From Bradyrhizobium sp. WD16 (GTDB lineage: Bacteria > Pseudomonadota > Alphaproteobacteria > Rhizobiales > Xanthobacteraceae), in the NCBI RefSeq assembly GCF_024181725.1, contig NZ_CP028908.1:4143501-4207500 (forward strand): DNA of 64,000 bases. The letters are read 5' to 3'. The notes under the pieces were generated by a model, which saw only the letters and a list, made by a program, of their open reading frames with translations, was not told the origin of the DNA and did not search any database. The stretch's first letter is position 1. Each line of letters begins with the position of its first letter. Position numbers and translations under genes: made by a program. Positions 27,825 to 36,080 of this stretch are shown piece after piece.

Positions 27825-27852
27825 CCTATTCCGTTTCGCGTGGCGGAATAGG
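27825..27852. promoter_or_regulatory. Intergenic hairpin between IOR and thiolase genes
   Basis: CCTATTCCG-N10-CGGAATAGG, perfect 9-bp arms, without a T-run. It lies in the only sizeable gap (158 bases) of the operon and could be an RNA-stability or attenuation element, or an operator for an internal promoter. Confidence 0.45.
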
Positions 27853-27932
27853 GCGCGCCTGATCCTGCTTGCCATTCCCTCGTCGGCGGTTCACAAAATC
27901 CGGAATGCTTCAGGGAGCAACCGGAGAGGGAA

Positions 27933-29081
27933 TTGGGCATCAAGGGCAAGGCGTATATCGCCGGCATCTACGAACATCCGACGCGCCATGCGCCCGACAA
28001 GTCGATCGCGCAGCTCCATGCCGAGTGCGCCGCCGGCGCGCTGGCCGATGCCGGCCTGACCAAGGACGACGTCGACGGCTATTTCTGCGCCGGCGACGCA
28101 CCGGGCGGGCCGATGGCCATTGCCGATTACATGGGCCTGAAGCTGCGCCATTTCGACGGAACGGATTCCGGTGGCTGCTCCTACATCATCCATCTCGGTC
28201 ATGCTGCGGAGGCGATCGCCGCCGGCCGCTGTTCGGTGGCGCTGATCACGCTCGCCGGCAAGCCGCGCACCGCCGCACCGCCGCCCCGGGCGGTCGGGCC
28301 CGAACTCGATTTCGAGGCCGCCTATGGCGCTACCACCCACAACGTCTACGCCATGTGCGCGCTGCGCCACATGCACGAATTCGGCACCACCAGCGAGCAA
28401 CTGGCCTGGGTCAAGGTCGCGGCCTCGCACCACGCCCAGTACAATCCGCATGCGATGCTTCGCGAGGTGGTCACCGTCGATGACGTGATTCAGTCGCCGA
28501 TGATCGCCGATCCGCTGCACCGCCTCGACTGCTGCGTCGTCACCGATGGCGGCGGCGCCGTCATCGTCACCACGCCCGAGATCGCGAAAAGCCTGAAGCG
28601 GCCGCTCGTCCGTCTGATCGGCGCCGGCGAGGCACTCAAGGGCCCACGCGGCGGAAAGTCGCTGGATTTGACCCATTCGGCCGCGGTGTGGTCGGCGCCG
28701 CCGGCCTACGCCGAGGCGGACGTGACACCCAAGGACATCAAATATGCCTCCGTCTACGATAGCTTTACCATCACCGTGGTGATGCAGCTCGAGGATCTCG
28801 GCTTCTGCAAGAAGGGCGAGGGTGGCAAGTTCGTCGCCGACGGCAATCTGATCTCCGGGGTCGGCAAATTGCCCTGGAACACCGATGGCGGCGGTTTGTG
28901 CAGCAACCATCCGGTCAACCGCGGCGGCATGACCAAGATCCTCGAGGCGGTGCGGCAGCTTCGCGGCGAGGCCCATCCCAAGGTGCAGGTGGCCAATTGC
29001 GACCTCGCCCTGGTGCACGGCACCGGCGGCATGCTCGGCATCCGCCACGGTGCCTCGACCGCGATCCTGGAGCGCGTGTGA
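27933..29081 (+). CDS. Thiolase-like acetyl-CoA acetyltransferase / lipid-transfer protein
   Basis: 382-residue thiolase-superfamily protein starting from TTG (MGIKGKAYIAGIYEHPTRH) behind GGAGAGGG. GTDSGGCSYIIHLGHAA holds the probable nucleophilic Cys; HNVYAMCALRHM, the C-terminal LCSNHPVNRGGMTKILEAV and LVHGTGGMLG fit the SCP-x/lipid-transfer subgroup. Its TGA overlaps the start of a DUF35 OB-fold gene by one base; such pairs form thiolase/OB-fold complexes. Confidence 0.9.
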   Translation: MGIKGKAYIAGIYEHPTRHAPDKSIAQLHAECAAGALADAGLTKDDVDGYFCAGDAPGGPMAIADYMGLKLRHFDGTDSGGCSYIIHLGHAAEAIAAGRCSVALITLAGKPRTAAPPPRAVGPELDFEAAYGATTHNVYAMCALRHMHEFGTTSEQLAWVKVAASHHAQYNPHAMLREVVTVDDVIQSPMIADPLHRLDCCVVTDGGGAVIVTTPEIAKSLKRPLVRLIGAGEALKGPRGGKSLDLTHSAAVWSAPPAYAEADVTPKDIKYASVYDSFTITVVMQLEDLGFCKKGEGGKFVADGNLISGVGKLPWNTDGGGLCSNHPVNRGGMTKILEAVRQLRGEAHPKVQVANCDLALVHGTGGMLGIRHGASTAILERV

Positions 29082-29467
29082 TGAGCGACGTGAAGTATCC
29101 CGCCCCGCAGGGCAATCCCGAGACCAAGCCGTTCTGGGATGCAGCCGCGCAAGGCAAATTCCTGATCAAGCGCTGCCTCGCCTGCAAGGAGCCGCACTAC
29201 TTCCCGCGGGCGATCTGCCCGTTCTGCTTCTCTGGTGAGACCGCCTGGGAGGAGAGTTCGGGCGAGGGCGAGATCTACACCTTCAGCATCATGCGCAAGT
29301 CGCCGATCGGGCCCTACGCCATCGGCTATGTGACGCTGAAGGAAGGCCCTTCGCTGCTGACGAATTTCGTCGATTGCGATTTTGCCAAGCTGAAGATCGG
29401 GGCCAAGGTCAAGGTGGTGTTCAAGCCGACCGACGGGGCACCGCTGCCGTTCTTCACCACAGCCTGA
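29081..29467 (+). CDS. Zn-ribbon OB-fold protein (DUF35) partner of thiolase
   Basis: 128 residues. The rubredoxin-like zinc ribbon is CLACKEPHYFPRAICPFC (CxxC-13-CxxC); an OB-fold acyl-CoA-binding part follows (GEGEIYTFSIMRKSPIGPYAIGY...). Start ATG 29081 overlaps the thiolase stop. Known members act as obligatory subunits or CoA-presenting partners of SCP2-type thiolases or HMG-CoA synthases. Confidence 0.92.
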   Translation: MSDVKYPAPQGNPETKPFWDAAAQGKFLIKRCLACKEPHYFPRAICPFCFSGETAWEESSGEGEIYTFSIMRKSPIGPYAIGYVTLKEGPSLLTNFVDCDFAKLKIGAKVKVVFKPTDGAPLPFFTTA

Positions 29468-29526
29468 ACAGGTCAGGCGACAGAGCGGGGGCAACCCGCC
29501 CATCATCGAAACGGAGGAAACGCCCG

Positions 29527-30387
29527 ATGGCCATCGATTACCCGGCAATCCTGTCGATGAAGCGGGAAGGCGAGGCCTATGCGTATACCGATCGCGAGGT
29601 GATGCTCTACGCGGTCGGCATCGGCATGGGCGCCGATCCCATGGACGAGCGTGAACTCGGCTTCGTCAACGAGGCGGCGTTTCATCCGCGACCACTGAAG
29701 GTGATGCCGACTTTCGCGTCGGTCGCGGCCTGGGGTGCCGGGCCCGGCGATCTCGGCATCAACCGCCTGCTGCTGGTGGACGGCGAACGCGACATCAGCT
29801 TCCATCGGCCGCTGCCGGTGGCGGCGAAGATCACCGCCGATTCCCGCGTGGTCGCCGCCTATGACAAGGGCAAGGACAAGGGCGCGGTGATCATCCGCGA
29901 GACCGTGCTCAGGGATGAAAGTGGCGACAAGCTCGCCACGCTGGTGGGGGCCGCCTTCGCTCGGGGCGACGGCGGTTTCGGCGGTCCCTCGGACGGCCAG
30001 CCGCCGCCGCACAAGGTGCCGAGCCGCGCGCCGGATCGCTCGGTCGACATCGTGACGCGGCCGGACCAGGCGCTGACCTATCGGCTGTGCGGCGACCGCA
30101 ACCCGCTGCATAGCGATCCCGAATTTGCCCGCCGGGCGGGTTTTCCCCGGCCGATCCTGCACGGCATGTGCACCTATGGCCTGACCTGCCGGGCGGTGCT
30201 GCAGACCTATGCCGATTACGACCCCGCAGCATTCCGCCGTCACGCTGTGCGCTTCTCCTCGCCGGTGTTTCCGGGCGAGACGGTGACCGTGGACCTCTGG
30301 AAGGACGGCGAGGTCGTCTCTTTCGAGGCAAGGGTGAGGGTGCGCAATGTGACTGTCATCAAGAACGGCATGACGGTTCTCGGATAG
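29527..30387 (+). CDS. MaoC-family (R)-enoyl-CoA hydratase
   Basis: 286 residues with a double hot-dog fold. The N-terminal half begins MAIDYPAILSMKREGEAYAYTDREVMLYAVGIG as in peroxisomal hydratase 2; the catalytic C-terminal half has YRLCGDRNPLHSDPEFARRAGFPRPILHGMCTYG with the D/N-H hydratase motif. A GGAGGAAA box lies at 29512-29519. Adds water to trans-2-enoyl-CoA; here presumably in the beta-oxidation-like stage of the operon's pathway. Confidence 0.93.
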   Translation: MAIDYPAILSMKREGEAYAYTDREVMLYAVGIGMGADPMDERELGFVNEAAFHPRPLKVMPTFASVAAWGAGPGDLGINRLLLVDGERDISFHRPLPVAAKITADSRVVAAYDKGKDKGAVIIRETVLRDESGDKLATLVGAAFARGDGGFGGPSDGQPPPHKVPSRAPDRSVDIVTRPDQALTYRLCGDRNPLHSDPEFARRAGFPRPILHGMCTYGLTCRAVLQTYADYDPAAFRRHAVRFSSPVFPGETVTVDLWKDGEVVSFEARVRVRNVTVIKNGMTVLG

Positions 30388-30399
30388 GGACGCACGACC

Positions 30400-31218
30400 A
30401 TGACCTCAAACGCAGCGACCTCCGAGCCGAAGCCCCCAGCGACGGCCCGTCTTGCCGCCACCATCCTGCTGCTGCGCGAAACCGGTGGCGGCATGGAACT
30501 CTTCATGGTGGTGCGCCATCATGAGATCGATTTCGCTTCCGGCGCGCTGGTCTTTCCCGGTGGCAGTGTCGAGCCGGGCGATCGGACCCTCGCCGGCAAG
30601 GCCGAGCTTCTGACCATGACGGCTGGCCTCGACGAGGCGACGCTGGCGCTGCGCATTGCGGCGGTGCGCGAGACGTTCGAGGAATGCGGTATCCTGCTGG
30701 CGCGGCCGCGCGGCTCGGAGCACGTCGTCGACGCTGTGCGTCTCGCCGGTCTCGAGGCGGTGCACCGCGCCGCGCTCACGGCGGGCACGCTCGCCTTTGC
30801 CGACTTCGTCGCGCGCGAGAAGCTCGTTCTTGCGCTCGATCTGCTGGTGCCCTTCGCCCATTGGATCACGCCGCTGAAGATGCCCAAGCGCTTTGACACC
30901 CATTTCTTCCTCACGGTGGCGCCATCCGATCAGGTCGGCGCCCATGACGGGCGCGAGGCGGTGGATTCGGTCTGGATCGCGCCGCGCCGCGCGCTCGAGG
31001 AGGCGAAGGCTGGCCGCTACAAGATCCTGTTCCCGACCGAACGCAACCTGATCCGGCTGGCGCGGGCGACGACGGCGGCGGAAGCGATCGCGGCGGCGCG
31101 CACCGAGTCCATCGTCACGGTGATGCCCGAACTGACCCGGACCGCCGATGGCCGCCGGCAGCTGCGCATCCCTGCGAATGCGGGCTATGACGGCGAGGTC
31201 TTCGACGTTGATTTTTGA
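30400..31218 (+). CDS. NUDT19-like NUDIX hydrolase
   Basis: 272 residues. The NUDIX box is split: PGGSVEPGD lies about 30 residues before AAVRETFEECGILL, so an insertion separates the glycine from the REXXEE-GI part. This expanded box is characteristic of NUDT19/RP2p-type enzymes, which hydrolyse CoA and acyl-CoA to 3',5'-ADP and phosphopantetheine. That activity would suit its position between two CoA-ester genes. The C-terminal THFFLTVAP...DSVWIAPRRALEEA is also typical. Confidence 0.87.
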   Translation: MTSNAATSEPKPPATARLAATILLLRETGGGMELFMVVRHHEIDFASGALVFPGGSVEPGDRTLAGKAELLTMTAGLDEATLALRIAAVRETFEECGILLARPRGSEHVVDAVRLAGLEAVHRAALTAGTLAFADFVAREKLVLALDLLVPFAHWITPLKMPKRFDTHFFLTVAPSDQVGAHDGREAVDSVWIAPRRALEEAKAGRYKILFPTERNLIRLARATTAAEAIAAARTESIVTVMPELTRTADGRRQLRIPANAGYDGEVFDVDF

Positions 31219-31239
31219 TGCCCAGGGACGGTGGTGGCG

Positions 31240-32445
31240 ATGACTGACAATCTGTTCGCCGGGCTGAAGGTGATCGACTGCGCGAGCTTCATCGCCGCTC
31301 CGGCGGCGGCGACCACGCTGGCCGATTTCGGCGCTGACGTCATCAAGATCGAGCCGCCGGGCGAGGGCGATCTCTACCGCGCGCTGCGGGCGGCGCCCGG
31401 TTATCCGGTCAGCGATTTCAACTATCCGTGGATCGTCGACAATCGCAACAAGCGCAGCATTGCCCTCGATCTGAAGACGACTGAGGGCAATGCCGTTCTC
31501 CATCGCCTCGCCGAGCAGGCCGACATCTTCATCACCAACATGCCGCCGCCGGTGCGCGAGCGCCTCAAGATCCGCTACGAGGATCTCGCCCCGCGCAATC
31601 CGCGGCTGATCTATGCCTCCTTCACCGCCTATGGCGAGACCGGGCCGGAGGCAGGCAAGACCGGTTTCGATTCCACCGCCTATTGGGCGCGTAGCGGCTT
31701 GATGGACAACGTCAAACCTTCCTTCGATGCGCCGCCGGCGCGCTCGGTCGCCGGCATGGGCGACCATCCCAGCGCCATGGCGCTGTACGGCGCTATCGTC
31801 ACCGCGCTCTATCGCCGTGAACGCACCGGCAAAGGCGGCAAGGTGTCATCCTCGCTGATCGCCAACGGTCTGTGGGCCAATGGTGTGCTGGTCCAGGCCC
31901 AGCTCTGCGGCGCCACCATGATTCCGCGACCGCCACGCGAGCAGCTACCCAACGCCTGCACCAACATGTACCGCTGCCGTGACGATCGCTGGCTGACGCT
32001 GAGCGTGCTCAACGAAGCCCGCCAGTTTGAACCCTTGCTGCTGGCTCTGGAGCGCCCGGACATTGCCGACGACCAGCGCTTCGCCACGCAGGAAGCGCGG
32101 CGCCGCAATTCGCGGGCGCTGATCGCGCTGTTCGACGAGATCTTCGCCTCGCGGGATCTCGCCGACTGGCGCCTGCGCCTCGACGCCGCCGGGATCACCT
32201 TCGGCGTTACCGGCCGGCTCGAGGACATCCCCGACGACCTCCAGATGCGCGAGGCCGGCGCCCTGGTGCCCTATGGAGACGGCGACGTGCTCACGGTCAG
32301 CAGCCCCTTCACCGTCGATGGGCTTCGGAAGGAGCCGGCCCGCCCGGCGCCCGAGATCGGCGAGCACGGTGACGAGATTCTGCGCGAGTTCGGCTATGAC
32401 GCCGCCGCGATCGCGGCCCTGCGCAAGTCCGGCGCGCTGGGGTGA
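31240..32445 (+). CDS. CaiB/BaiF family (class III) CoA-transferase
   Basis: About 401 residues. N-terminal LFAGLKVIDCASFIAAPAAATTLADFGADVIKIEPPGEGD is a class III CoA-transferase signature; the likely catalytic Asp is in GFDSTAYWARSGLMD. The family moves CoA between carboxylic acids. ATG 31240 is favoured; GTG 31231 would add MVA. It is the last gene of the IOR operon and is followed by an IS630 insertion. Confidence 0.93.
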   Translation: MTDNLFAGLKVIDCASFIAAPAAATTLADFGADVIKIEPPGEGDLYRALRAAPGYPVSDFNYPWIVDNRNKRSIALDLKTTEGNAVLHRLAEQADIFITNMPPPVRERLKIRYEDLAPRNPRLIYASFTAYGETGPEAGKTGFDSTAYWARSGLMDNVKPSFDAPPARSVAGMGDHPSAMALYGAIVTALYRRERTGKGGKVSSSLIANGLWANGVLVQAQLCGATMIPRPPREQLPNACTNMYRCRDDRWLTLSVLNEARQFEPLLLALERPDIADDQRFATQEARRRNSRALIALFDEIFASRDLADWRLRLDAAGITFGVTGRLEDIPDDLQMREAGALVPYGDGDVLTVSSPFTVDGLRKEPARPAPEIGEHGDEILREFGYDAAAIAALRKSGALG

Positions 32446-32495
32446 GCGGGAAGGCAGGCCGCCGGCGGCCTGCTCGCGCTAGTCGCCCGATTCAT

Positions 32496-33116
32496 TCAGA
32501 TTGAAGGGTAAAGGTGCTTGAGTTTGATGCGAGCATTGGGAGTTGTGAAGTGCCAGTTTGCCTTGGTGTGGTTGGCATTGCGGTCTTTCTCCCAGGCGGC
32601 GATTTCCTCGGCGAGGGTCTGTTTGTCGGGAATCCGTCGATCGAGGCATTGGGACGATAGGACGCCGAGTTCGGACTCGGCGAGATCAAGCCAACTGCCG
32701 TGCTTTGGTGTGTAATGCCATTCAAAGCGCTCGACCAGCCGCCTGGCCTCAGGGGCCGGAAAGGCTTCATAGAGTGACGCCTTGCTGTGGATGTTGAGAT
32801 TGTCCTGGATCAGAACGATGGTCTTGGCGCCGGCGAAGTGGACATCGGCCAAGTCCTTCAGGACGTGAGCATAATCCACGGCGGTATGGCGATCGGTGAC
32901 TTTGACATGGCGCCAGCCTTCGAGCGGAGCAAACATCATGAAGAGATTGGCGGTGCCGTTGCGTTTGTACTCGTAATCGCAACGAGCCGGGCGCCCACGC
33001 TTCATCGGAATCGGCATGCGCGTCTCGGCGAGGAGTTGCTTTGAGCTCTCGTCCAGGCAAACCAGCGGGTAGTCGGGATCGCGTGGCCGGGTGTAGACGG
33101 CCAGCACGTCCTCCAT
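32496..33116 (-). CDS. IS630 transposase, catalytic part (orfB frame)
   Basis: 206 residues from the first Met, but the frame is open back to the frameshift site near 33190. It holds the DDE catalytic residues: D in PLVCLDESSKQL, D in IVLIQDNLNIHS, and E in HGSWLDLAESEL, as in Tc1/mariner-like transposases. It needs a -1 shift from the upstream frame to make a full protein of about 383 residues. Confidence 0.9.
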   Translation of the reverse strand: MEDVLAVYTRPRDPDYPLVCLDESSKQLLAETRMPIPMKRGRPARCDYEYKRNGTANLFMMFAPLEGWRHVKVTDRHTAVDYAHVLKDLADVHFAGAKTIVLIQDNLNIHSKASLYEAFPAPEARRLVERFEWHYTPKHGSWLDLAESELGVLSSQCLDRRIPDKQTLAEEIAAWEKDRNANHTKANWHFTTPNARIKLKHLYPSI

Positions 33117-33121
33117 GGCGG

Positions 33122-33646
33122 CTACGAACGCACTATTGGCTTTCGGCGGGATGACCCAGCACTGTCGGCGATGGGGCTGGAGAGTGTTTTTTTTAGTGCC
33201 CGCCCGATCGTCGAGTCGCTGGCACGATCAACAATATGGAGTTCTACGACTTTTTGCTCCAGTAGCCGCAGGGTCCAGCGTGCGCGTCCCTTGGGAGGTT
33301 CGGAACAAGCCAGGGCAATCAGTTTGGCTTCCTTCTCACCGTCAAAAATCCGCGCAACCCCCGGTGTTGCGCGCTGCTTACGGCTCAATACCGCCTCGAA
33401 GCCTTCTTCCACCAGTTGCTTCCGCACTCGGTAAACCATGGAAACGCTGGTATCGAACGCCTTAATGATCCGGCTGTCACTCCAACCTTCGCCGGCTTCC
33501 GAGACATCGGCCTTCAACAATATTCGCGCCTTCAGCAGCTTTTGAGCTGCGCTCTTGCCCTTCCGTATCAGCGTTTCAAGCTGTTCGCGTTCCTCGCCGC
33601 TCAGCCGCACAACATACTTCTTTACCGAAATTTCCGTCGCAGCCAT
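33122..33646 (-). CDS. IS630 transposase, DNA-binding part (orfA frame)
   Basis: 174 residues from ATG 33646 (MAATEISVKKYVVRLSGEERE). It has the helix-turn-helix region (SDSRIIKAFDTSVSMVYRVRKQLVEEGF) and the linker (LACSEPPKGRARWTLRLL). In the coding strand the frame meets a run of eight A (33187-33194); after that the product reads out of frame and stops at 33122. A -1 slip on the A-run joins it exactly to the catalytic frame. Confidence 0.88.
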   Translation of the reverse strand: MAATEISVKKYVVRLSGEEREQLETLIRKGKSAAQKLLKARILLKADVSEAGEGWSDSRIIKAFDTSVSMVYRVRKQLVEEGFEAVLSRKQRATPGVARIFDGEKEAKLIALACSEPPKGRARWTLRLLEQKVVELHIVDRASDSTIGRALKKTLSSPIADSAGSSRRKPIVRS

Positions 33647-33729
33647 GATCCTCTCCGGCGCTCGCGTCGAGACGATCGAATCGAATCACAAATTCTCCAT
33701 CCTTTCAAATTATTTGAAGCGAGCGACTA

Positions 33730-33782
33730 GTGTCCCATCTCCGAATGACCGCTTCATTTGCCTCACCCTCGCGCGGTAATTC
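33730..33782. repeat. Type A palindromic repeat copy 3, split by IS630 and truncated
   Basis: GTGTCCCATCTCCGAATGACC... matches the type A repeat at 13527 from its fourth base; its first three bases (CTA) lie at 32479-32481 on the other side of the IS630. Identity ends at about 33782, so the right arm is lost. Confidence 0.8.
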
Positions 33783-33828
33783 TGCGAGCACGGTAGGGAT
33801 AGGGGCTGAAGCAGATCGGATCGCTGCG

Positions 33829-33873
33829 ATTGATGGCGATCCATTCATGGTCGGCGAGTTCGTAGCGCATCAT
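33829..33873 (-). pseudogene. IS5-like transposase N-terminal remnant
   Basis: Read on the minus strand, the sequence gives MMRYELADHEWIAIN, which matches the conserved N-terminus of IS5-family transposases (MMRYELTDHEW...). Similarity is lost afterwards. Only about 15 codons remain. Confidence 0.5.
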
Positions 33874-34036
33874 TCGAGCGCCCAGTTTGGAAGCTTGAAT
33901 CACGGGGGCTTGCCAGACGCTGCGCTTCCGAGCAGGCGCGCCGGTTGGACGTTCACGGGTTGGAAGCGGGCATCAGCAGCAACGATCTCCGGTGAAACCG
34001 TCGAAAATGATCCATTTCGGACAGAGCTTTGACCTG

Positions 34037-34050
34037 TTGATCTGGGTCAA
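34037..34050. promoter_or_regulatory. FNR/FixK-type box, apparently orphan
   Basis: TTGATCTGGGTCAA fits TTGA-N6-TCAA. It is about 350 bases before the next start codon, too far for a normal activator site of the DUF1254 gene unless an untranslated leader or a lost gene lies between. Confidence 0.45.
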
Positions 34051-34358
34051 CGCGAAGATCGATTTTAATGGAATTAGTCGTTCTAAACGGACGAGGCGAA
34101 AACGAAGCTCTCATTCGCAATAGCGACTACGCTGCTGATAAGGGTTCGTAGCCGCGAGTACTGAGAAAGCCAGCGCTGTGGTGTACCGCACGTACGTTGA
34201 TTATCCCGCCAATTGCGTCGTACGGCCGGGTGTAGTGCAGCGGTCGCGGGCCGTTGCACGACAAGCGGCGGTGGGTGCTGGGACTGTAAATCGCAGTGGT
34301 CCGGTCAATCGCGCTGGCAGACGTTGACTGGTCATTTTGCGAGATTTGCAGCCTGCAC

Positions 34359-34383
34359 GAAATCCCAACAATCATGGGATTTC
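34359..34383. promoter_or_regulatory. 25-bp dyad just before the DUF1254 gene
   Basis: GAAATCCCA-N7-TGGGATTTC, perfect 9-bp arms. It ends one base before a GCAGGA Shine-Dalgarno (34385-34390) and 14 bases before ATG 34398. It could be a repressor operator or a leader hairpin near the ribosome-binding site. Confidence 0.5.
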
Positions 34384-34397
34384 CGCAGGACTGTTCT

Positions 34398-35928
34398 ATG
34401 AGTTCAACATCTGACAAGACGGGCCGCATCATGAAACTAGTGGCATCAGTGGTTTCTGCGCTGTCTTTCGTGGCGCTTTCGGCAATTCCGCTCAACGCTC
34501 AGCAATACAAGATGCAAACGCCGATACCGCCGGGCGTTGCAATTCCGGACAAGGTGGAGACCCGCCTCGGGACGCTGAACTTCTTCGACGGCTTTCCCGA
34601 CGATGCGACCGTGGAAAAGCTCTACGACAATCTGGACTTCCAACACGCCGTCCAAGCCTACCTGTTGGCCCTGGCTCCAGTGAGCCAATTGGCAAATCGA
34701 AAGGGAGTCGCGGAACTGGGTCCGCTCAATCTAACGGTTCCGATCTTCGAGGATAGGATGGACTCGAAGTCGCTTTTTCTCACTCCGAACAACAACACGC
34801 CGTACACTTGGTTTTGGCTCGACCTGCGCGACGGGCCACTGGTGCTCGAAGTGCCACCCAATGTGCTCGGCCTCATCAACGACATGTGGTATAATTTTAT
34901 TACTGATGTCGGGTTCGTTGGGCCGGACAAGGGTGAGGGCGGCAAGTACCTGATCCTGCCGCCCGGCTACGACGGCGAGGTGCCGACCGGATATTTTGTC
35001 GTGAAGCCGGCGACGTTCAGCGTCTGGGTTCCGTGGCGCTCGTTCTTGGTGAACGGTGATCCGAAGCCAGGCGTCGACTCGGTCGAAAAGCACACGCGAA
35101 TCTATCGCCTGAAAGATGCTGAAAATCCCCCGAAACTCAATTTCGTGCATGTTTCCGGTAAAGCATTTAGCACGCTGGCGCCGGGAGATTTTCCCTTTTG
35201 GGAGTATCTGAATCAGGTTGTGCAGGAGGAGCCGACCGATACAGTTGACCCGGTCACCCTCGGCCGTTACGCGTCGGTCGGCATCCAGAAGGGTAAGCCC
35301 TTCGCGCCCGATGCACGGATGAAAAAAAATTCTGACCGAAGCCGCCTTGGTAGGTGACGCCACCGCGCGTACAATCAATAGCCGGTTGCGGATCAAGGAA
35401 AGCTACTATTATCCCAACAGCGCGTGGCGAACGGGCTTTTTCGGCGGCTATAAATTCGAGGAAAACGGCGCGCGTATTCTCGACGCCTACTCGGCATTCT
35501 TCTTCTACGCGACCGGCGTGACACCGGCGATGGATTCGAAGTCAGTTGGCGAGGGATCGCAGTATATGGCCGCGTTCGTTGATAGCCAAAACAAGCCACT
35601 CGACGGCGGAAAAAACTACAAGCTGCACTTGCCGCCCAATATCCCAGTCAAGCAATTCTGGTCGGTCATCCTCTACGACAATCAGACCCGCTCTATGCTG
35701 CAGACCGACCAGCGTTGGCCAGCCGCAACCAGCCAGAACCCGAAACTCTTGCCGAACGCGGACGGGTCCGTGGACATCTATTTCGGGCCCAAGGCGCCGG
35801 CCGGCAAGGAGGACAACTGGGTTCAGACTATCCCCGGCAAAGGATGGAACACGCTCCTGCGCCTCTACGGCCCACTCCAGGCGTGGTTCGACAAAACTTG
35901 GCGGCCCGGCGAGATTGAGCCGCTGTAG
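34398..35928 (+). pseudogene. DUF1254/DUF1214 exported protein, frameshifted
   Basis: Two frames together encode one DUF1254-DUF1214 protein of about 510 residues. The first (to 35357) has a signal peptide (MKLVASVVSALSFVALSAIPLNA) and the DUF1254 part, including NLTVPIFEDRMDSKSLFLTPNNNTPYTW and MWYNFITDVGFVGPDKGEGGKY. At 35332-35339 a run of eight A follows DARM; seven would keep DARMKKILTEAALVGDA in frame. The second frame (to 35928) holds DUF1214: YPNSAWRTGFFGG, FWSVILYDNQTRSMLQTDQ, FGPKAP. ATG 34398 is chosen for its Shine-Dalgarno; ATG 34431 is an alternative. A one-base sequencing error or a slippage mutation would both explain it. Confidence 0.85.
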
Positions 35929-36080
35929 CAACGAGGAGGTTGCAGCTTCGGCGCGCGCCTCCTCATTTCCGGTGGTTGGCCCATCGCGGCATATTGCGCT
36001 GCCGCACTAGCGGGCCGCTTCAGGGGCATAGCGGACATTGCCTTCGCCGAGTCATGCTGTTGTGTTAATGAGTGCACGGC

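Larger units (their letters stand above)
32482..33727 (-). mobile_element. IS630-family insertion sequence, 1246 bp, flanked by TA
   Basis: Ends: left GTCGCCCGATTCATTC..., right (complement) GTCGCTCGCTTCAAAT..., matching at 19 of 27 positions. Both ends abut a TA dinucleotide (32480-32481 and 33728-33729), the target duplicated by IS630/Tc1-mariner elements. The target lies in the CTAG that starts a type A palindromic repeat: C before the left TA, G after the right TA. The transposase is in two overlapping frames, listed separately. Confidence 0.88.
33783..34397. other. Gene-poor region with transposon debris
   Basis: About 600 bases without an intact gene. It contains an IS5-like N-terminal fragment, an orphan FixK-type box and a 9-bp dyad just before the DUF1254 gene (all listed separately). 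Base composition is less GC-rich than the flanks, in keeping with acquired or decayed DNA. Confidence 0.6.

Noticed and set aside
25425-27875. 816-codon minus-strand frame over the IOR gene
   Set aside because: Mirror frame of a very long GC-rich gene; no recognisable domain.
33730-34032. 100-codon plus-strand frame after the IS630
   Set aside because: It is built from the repeat arm and antisense of the IS5-like fragment; no coding signature.
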